From positions 1,869,332 to 1,933,331 of the forward strand of contig CM022671.1 in the NCBI GenBank assembly GCA_012295275.1: DNA of 64,000 bases, written 5' to 3'. The position numbers and the translations under genes were made by a program. Below, in pieces: positions 60,638-64,000 of this stretch (position 1 is its first letter; the number at the start of each line of letters is the position of its first letter). The DNA comes from Chrysomallon squamiferum. Taxonomy: Eukaryota > Mollusca > Gastropoda > Neomphalida > Peltospiridae. The notes beneath the pieces are model-generated. The model saw only the letters and a list, made by a program, of their open reading frames with translations, was not told the origin of the DNA and searched no databases.

Positions 60638-62869
60638 ATAAATAAATAAATAAATAAAAATAAAATTGATAGAAATGAAAGAAATATAAATCTGATAATG
60701 TTTGGGATAACATGAACATTTAATTATATTTAATTACTCAGTCTGTAAATATCATTTCACAAATGTAAAATTCAACTATTATGACTACAGCATTCAACAC
60801 AAAAGTCTAGTATGATATGGTACAAGCATTCAACATACCATTCACTATGTACAAAAACATAACAATAAATATTTCACTGCATGAAAAGATGTGTAGTTTC
60901 ATATGAAAAAGAAATAAAAATATTTTATACACTGAAGTTAAAAACAAAATCAAACAGTTTTATTCCTAGATATCCACTGAACATCTGCACGCATTTCAAA
61001 AAGAAAAATGACAAAAACAGAGTCATTACAGAACATATGCATGCAAAGAGAGAGAGATGGGACATCATTAATAATAACAGTGGGGAAATTAAGTGAAAAC
61101 CACAATTTACCTCCCCTTTTTCTGATTGTACTGCCTTGAATAGAAACAAAAGAAATCAATGAATGAGTAACAGTTTAGTGAAATTTTTTATTATTACTTG
61201 CTATAAGTTGTCAAATACCACTTTTTTCTTCAACGATGAAGTTTCTGAGAGTGAATACCAGGTTGATATTCCATAAACATTGAGTAAGACATTAGTTTCA
61301 AACAGTTTATATAGATTAATAAATTAAATATTTATTTTAAATAACACTTGGAAATAAATTTTATTTGGTTCTAAGAAACCATTTGTTTTAATTCAGTGTA
61401 GCCTGCATTTATTTCGTTAGAGGAATCCTGTTCCATTCACTGCATTAAGTGACAGTAACAGCCAAAGCTAAGGAGATTGGCACACAACTTTTATTTCTTC
61501 AGAATAAAATATTCAGCATGTTATTTTTTATTGTCACGTGAGTAGTACACATGATAGCAGTGGGTAGATGGTGTTTTACAGTCTGGCTTCCTTGGTTGTT
61601 TCTTTAATTACTGCTTGGGACGTGTTTGTCTGTTGCCAAGATAACATGGCTACGTAAAGAACATTAATTTATAATTAATTTAATCTGTTTAATGTTCATC
61701 TATATTACATCCTTATACAGTTTCAAAGACACACATTGGTACATGTAAAGATACAGACCCAATAACATATACACCAACACTTACAGACTGACTTTATAAG
61801 GAACACACACATACACATGCACACACACACACACTTACACACGCACACACACACACACACTTATACACATACACAAACTAACACACACATGTAAAGCATG
61901 ATTATTTTTCTACTGGCATATAATTATTTTATTATTTTTTTCCTAATGATGAATATTTGTATTGCTTTTTGCAACATGATTTAATTTTCTTGTACTATTT
62001 TCTTTCTCAGTGACATAAGTAGACTGAAGTCTTATTTCAAAAACCTGCTTGTGTTGGCATCTACAGCTGAACTGAAACAAAAGCTTCACACTTGTGGGAT
62101 GAATACAACTCACTGGATATCTGTGTATAGCACTTTAGTGACACATCTCATAATACAACAGTTATATATGAACATGCAAGTATACACCTGAGATATATAT
62201 ATATATATATATATATATGTGCTATTGACAACATTAGTGTGGACAATAACAATATATATGAAATAAGTACACAAACTTCTATATTTTCCATGTATCTGTG
62301 AAATACTGTTCTATGTGGGTGACTTTGGTTTTTGGCTCTTTTTACAAGTTTTGTCCCGTTACAACACTATGACATAACTTACCACATGGTCAGTGTTATA
62401 AATTTTGACTCCATTTTTCTTTAAAACAAAAGATTAATTAAACTATAAAGAAATAACACTTAGGACATAACAAGATATATATACAAACTCACCCACTGGA
62501 TGGTTTTTTTTCATGTAAAACATTTCATGAGGCTATTATATACTTTTCATTCTAGAATTGTGTTTTCCCAAATAAAAAAAAATCTTCTGTTATTTTGAAA
62601 TTGCAGACAAATCAAAGAATGTGTTAGAGAAAAACAGCAAATTCTTTGATCTGTTTACAGTTAAATTCTTTGATCTGTTACAGTTAAATACTGTTATCTG
62701 TTAACATGGATGATTCTGAGGGGTAGGCTGAACAACTCATTATAATCTCTGTCTACCTTGTAATCTGCACAAGACTTTTTAATTCCACTGTATTGCATTA
62801 CTACAGAAGTGTTTTGAAATCCAGAGTAACAAAATCTCTAAACATCACTTCCAGAATGAATAATAATAA

Positions 62870-62948
<79 letters not shown>

Positions 62949-63721
62949 GTTATTGTATAATGTAGATATTAGATATTCCAGTAAACAGAAAATACAGGAT
63001 AAATAAAAAACTGACATAACAGTTTTACATAACAGGTTTAGATATAATATATTTTGAAGGTTCTTTTCTTTTGTTTTTTAATAAAGCAGTAGGAATTTTC
63101 ATGGTCAGTGTTGATTGTGTTTAAGAAGTATAAATTAACATAGCTGTAGATTCAGAATAGATAATGAGATATTCTTTATTTTACAGAACTAAACTCAGTT
63201 ATGCAAAAATAAATCTAGATACCAGATTATTTGGTTTCATTTACAACATTCAGCATTTCATGTAGATGGACATAGGTACCAATACAATTTATTTGATATG
63301 ATAAAATAATAAAATTTATAATTTAAAAAAAATAAAAAAATTATATTGAATATAATATTCTAATAATTTTAAAATTCTTTTGAATATAAACTTTCTTTTT
63401 CTTTAAAATTATATTATCTTTGTTTTGCATTAATGTTTTCAGCTAAGAACAAGCTCTGTGAAATGATCAGTTGGTCTGAGTTTGTTAGTTAAAAATGTCA
63501 GTGTATTCATTCTCACCAGCTGTGGAGGACCTGTCATGGTGTGTGTTTTTCCCGATCCGGTCTGACCGAAGGCTAAGGCAGTGCAGGCGTAGCTGTAGAT
63601 GAAACAACGCATACATTGTGTCAGACATCTACACGAGCTATGTATTCTGTATGACAGCAAAATCAGTTTTATTTTTAACAGTTATTAAGTATCCACTGCA
63701 TGGTCTGTTTGAGTTTTTCAA

Positions 63722-63815
<94 letters not shown>

Positions 63816-64000
63816 GTAATAGTAATAATAATAATAATAATAATAATGATAACAAAACAACAGAAGAAAGTACTTATATGAAATGAATAGAAAATCATTT
63901 CTTCCATGTTACAATGAGTAAACGAACATGTCTGGTTTAATAAAAATTACCTGACAGGTGAGAAATATCTGATACTCTTAGCACTTTCTGCTTGCAAATA
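30378..64000 (-). CDS. KIF12: KIF12-like kinesin, lacking only its N-terminal start (off the right edge)
   Basis: Predicted plus-end microtubule motor of the KIF12 type. Exons in transcript order: 63951-64000 (probable), 63517-63592, 58948-59085, 56868-57002, 46897-47055, 45701-45784, 41489-41607, 38584-38688, 38048-38128, 37233-37320, 36737-36791, 36445-36552, 35718-35871, 35189-35319, 34830-34939, 34519-34569, 30378-30508 (stop at 30378-30380). Motor motifs: P-loop [20 protein letters not shown], switch I NEFSSRSH, switch II VDLAGSE across two exons, [16 protein letters not shown]. The KIF12-typical neck and coil follow ([26 protein letters not shown]), then a Pro-rich tail and a final Gln-rich coil ending NGNIR. 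About 575 codons lie from the P-loop exon to the stop if one base is restored in exon 56868-57002. As written, that exon shifts frame around 56939-56949, between RWSKTK and GFYVENL. Introns reach about 9.8 kb. Confidence 0.9.
30509..34518. other. last kinesin intron, simple repeats only
   Basis: A 4-kb AT-rich intron. It contains long (AAAT)n/(AAT)n tracts at 32583-32700 and interrupted (AAT)n arrays at 33130-33460, with (TAAG)n/(TAGA)n at about 33445-33490. The frames seen across these are artefacts of low complexity. No nested gene was recognised. Confidence 0.6.
38689..41488. other. kinesin intron, nothing recognised apart from a minisatellite
   Basis: A 2.8-kb AT-rich intron between exons 41489-41607 and 38584-38688. 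Apart from the 38-bp array at 41157-41470 I see no repeat family or ORF of note. Confidence 0.55.
41157..41470. repeat. 38-bp minisatellite just inside a kinesin 5' splice site
   Basis: About eight units of roughly 38 bp with CTTCACTTCAAACTGAAG then ATTTATTCATGAACTGTAAA. Each unit carries the short inverted repeat CTTCAAACTGAAG, so transcripts could form serial small hairpins. The array starts about 20 nt downstream of the donor of exon 41489-41607. Confidence 0.9.
41608..45700. other. kinesin intron, no gene seen
   Basis: A 4.1-kb AT-rich intron with short simple tracts: (GAAT)n at 41925-41950, (ACT)n-like sequence at 43430-43500, poly-A at 43760-43782, (GT)n at 44199-44226 and (ATC)n at about 44690-44708. 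Nothing coding was recognised. Confidence 0.55.
47056..47315 (-). repeat. (AAGT)n array forming the pyrimidine tract of a kinesin acceptor
   Basis: About 260 bp of AAGT/TAGT tetranucleotides directly abut exon 46897-47055. On the transcribed strand they read (ACTT)n ending CTTACTTGCAG|GG, so the microsatellite itself supplies the polypyrimidine tract of the acceptor. Confidence 0.92.
47316..51170. other. kinesin intron downstream of the unknown ORF, no exon identified
   Basis: AT-rich DNA between the unknown ORF and the next kinesin exon. Poly-A near 49107-49126, (AAAT)n at 50290-50382 and GT-rich sequence at 51055-51140. If the unknown ORF is the first exon of a separate nested gene, its later exons should be here, but I could not recognise any. 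Confidence 0.5.
51171..52584 (-). CDS. long ORF of unknown function inside a kinesin intron
   Basis: An uninterrupted frame of 471 codons plus one base from ATG at 52584, ending at a plausible donor (GAAG|GTAAAT) at 51171. Read unspliced it would run 488 residues to 51118, but the extra tail (ending FYTHTHI) comes from a GT microsatellite, so splicing is more likely. The sequence is clearly GC-richer than the flanks. The protein has an aromatic, Tyr/Pro-rich N-terminus, a basic stretch ([14 protein letters not shown]), a long hydrophilic Ser/Thr/Asp/Lys-rich middle and a more ordered C-terminus ([20 protein letters not shown], then [10 protein letters not shown]). I do not recognise the family. 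It lies between kinesin exons 56868-57002 and 46897-47055 on the same strand, and its phase-1 end matches the phase-1 start of exon 46897-47055. It may be an alternative first exon of the kinesin, or the first exon of a nested gene. Confidence 0.7.
52585..56867. other. kinesin intron upstream of the unknown ORF
   Basis: AT-rich. Contains a degenerate repeat with AAATCCT(G/T)CAGTGA at 53390-53510, a two-fold ACAACTGAGTTACTGAGTGA (about 53940-53985), a (CA)n tract at 54647-54715 and an extremely AT-rich stretch at 55480-56500. A promoter for the unknown ORF, if one exists, would be near 52600-52900; no clear motif was seen. Confidence 0.5.
54647..54715. repeat. (CA)n microsatellite
   Basis: About 34 uninterrupted CA units in a kinesin intron. 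Confidence 0.97.
56868..57002 (-). CDS. KIF12: kinesin motor exon with apparent one-base deletion
   Basis: This exon is entered in phase 0 (NEQ|VIDLL) and opens in a frame reading [21 protein letters not shown], which matches the KIF12 segment between the conserved YNEQV and GFYVE blocks. [25 protein letters not shown] and the phase-1 exit to the next exon (G|GG CTG CGG, leading to NEFSSRSH) are in the +1 frame. The exon is 135 nt where the flanking phases require 136. The missing base falls at or next to an AAAAACAAAGG tract (56939-56949), a typical context for sequencing indels. Without correction the motor would terminate shortly afterwards. Confidence 0.85.
57003..57085 (-). repeat. 26-bp short tandem copies of the acceptor next to the real junction
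   Basis: About three units of roughly 26 bp lie between the 51-bp array and exon 56868-57002, each again containing GTTTTCAG followed by GTGATAGACTTG. They appear to be internally deleted relatives of the 51-bp unit, lacking the AAACAATACTATAAAG part. Confidence 0.85.
57110..57965 (-). repeat. 51-bp minisatellite copying the 3' splice junction of the next kinesin exon
   Basis: About 16-17 head-to-tail units of 51 bp, very alike. On the transcribed (minus) strand each unit holds AAAGAAACAATACTATAAAG, then TTTGTGTTGTTTTCAG, then GTAATAGACTTG or GTGATAGACTTG. The genuine junction at 57002/57003 reads GTTGTTTTCAG|GTGATAGACTTG, so each unit carries the acceptor plus the first 12 nt of the exon. 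Because 51 is a multiple of three and the unit has no stop in the relevant frames, long ORFs are open on both strands; I regard these as by-products, not genes. Confidence 0.95.
58250..58440. repeat. 34-bp minisatellite in a kinesin intron
   Basis: Five to six near-identical units of about 34 bp containing TTATGATATAAAAAATATTG and TACAGATAAAT. Located between exons 58948-59085 and 56868-57002, the same intron as the 51-bp acceptor array but unrelated in sequence. Confidence 0.92.
59395..59605. repeat. 16-bp tandem repeat in a kinesin intron
   Basis: About 13 units of ACATAATTAGTAAATA with variants (AACTTAATTAGTAAAT, GATAATTATCAAATAA). Confidence 0.9.
62870..62945. repeat. (AAT)n microsatellite
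   Basis: About 23 AAT units in the intron after the P-loop exon. Confidence 0.95.
63721..63848. repeat. (AAT)n microsatellite, about 40 units
   Basis: Long AAT run with a few AGT interruptions, between the P-loop exon and the probable exon at the right edge. The poly-Ile and poly-Tyr frames across it are artefacts. Confidence 0.97.

Larger units (their letters stand above)
59086..63516. other. kinesin intron following the P-loop exon
   Basis: A 4.4-kb intron with the 16-bp repeat, poly-A at 60264-60296, (AAT)n/(AAAT)n near 60609-60660, CA-rich sequence at 61805-61890, (AT)n at 62190-62218 and (AAT)n at 62870-62945. No nested gene was seen. Confidence 0.55.

Noticed and set aside
63618-63907. 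Poly-Ile, poly-Tyr, poly-Arg, poly-Leu and Cys/Val-rich frames across microsatellites (also 2331-2659, 4305-4653, 6718-6997, 21340-21681, 33317-33499, 54461-54727)
   Set aside because: Simple-sequence repeats translate into such frames on any strand; there is no other evidence of coding.

Overview
This is nuclear DNA from an animal. It is AT-rich, its genes are split by GT-AG introns of roughly 0.2 to 10 kb, and it is crowded with (CA)n, (CT)n, (AAT)n, (TATC)n and (AAAT)n microsatellites and intronic minisatellites. There are no bacterial operons, CRISPR arrays or rRNA genes. Protein similarity points to a bilaterian; the microsatellite load and short ABCA introns would fit a mollusc or another lophotrochozoan, but that is inference.

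There are three main protein-coding loci. (1) 1-6589, minus strand: the 5' two-fifths of an ABCA3-like full ABC transporter, exons 1-11 plus part of exon 12, running off the left edge. (2) 12979-26651, plus strand: a complete ABCA3-like transporter in 19 coding exons. I rebuilt it by matching splice phases to exactly 1,685 codons plus a stop. The two genes are head-to-head paralogues with identical intron phases, and exons 3-11 are equal in length. They are separated by 6.4 kb that holds candidate promoter elements, including a TATA box followed by a short exon-like piece with a perfect donor (about 10122-10175, minus) and an NRF1/CRE/CCAAT-like cluster (8097-8136). (3) 30378-64000, minus strand: a KIF12-like kinesin, 16 confident exons plus one at the right edge, converging tail-to-tail on gene 2. 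A further long ORF of unknown function (51171-52584, minus) sits in the largest kinesin intron and ends in a donor phase-compatible with the next kinesin exon.

The most unusual features are in the introns. The kinesin intron just upstream of the exon at 56868-57002 carries about 16-17 tandem 51-bp copies (57110-57965) of that exon's own 3' splice junction. Each copy has a branch-point-like motif, a pyrimidine-rich tract, CAG and then GTAATA or GTGATA, which is the layout of a recursive-splicing ratchet site. Looser arrays built from the local splice acceptor occur in intron 1 of the left ABCA gene and in intron 10 of both ABCA paralogues. The same kinesin exon also shows a clean one-base deletion relative to KIF12 homology and to the phases of its flanking exons, so it is either an assembly error or a real inactivating change.

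Functionally, the ABCA genes should encode membrane lipid transporters and the kinesin a microtubule motor of the KIF12 type. No shared pathway is evident; their adjacency looks incidental.
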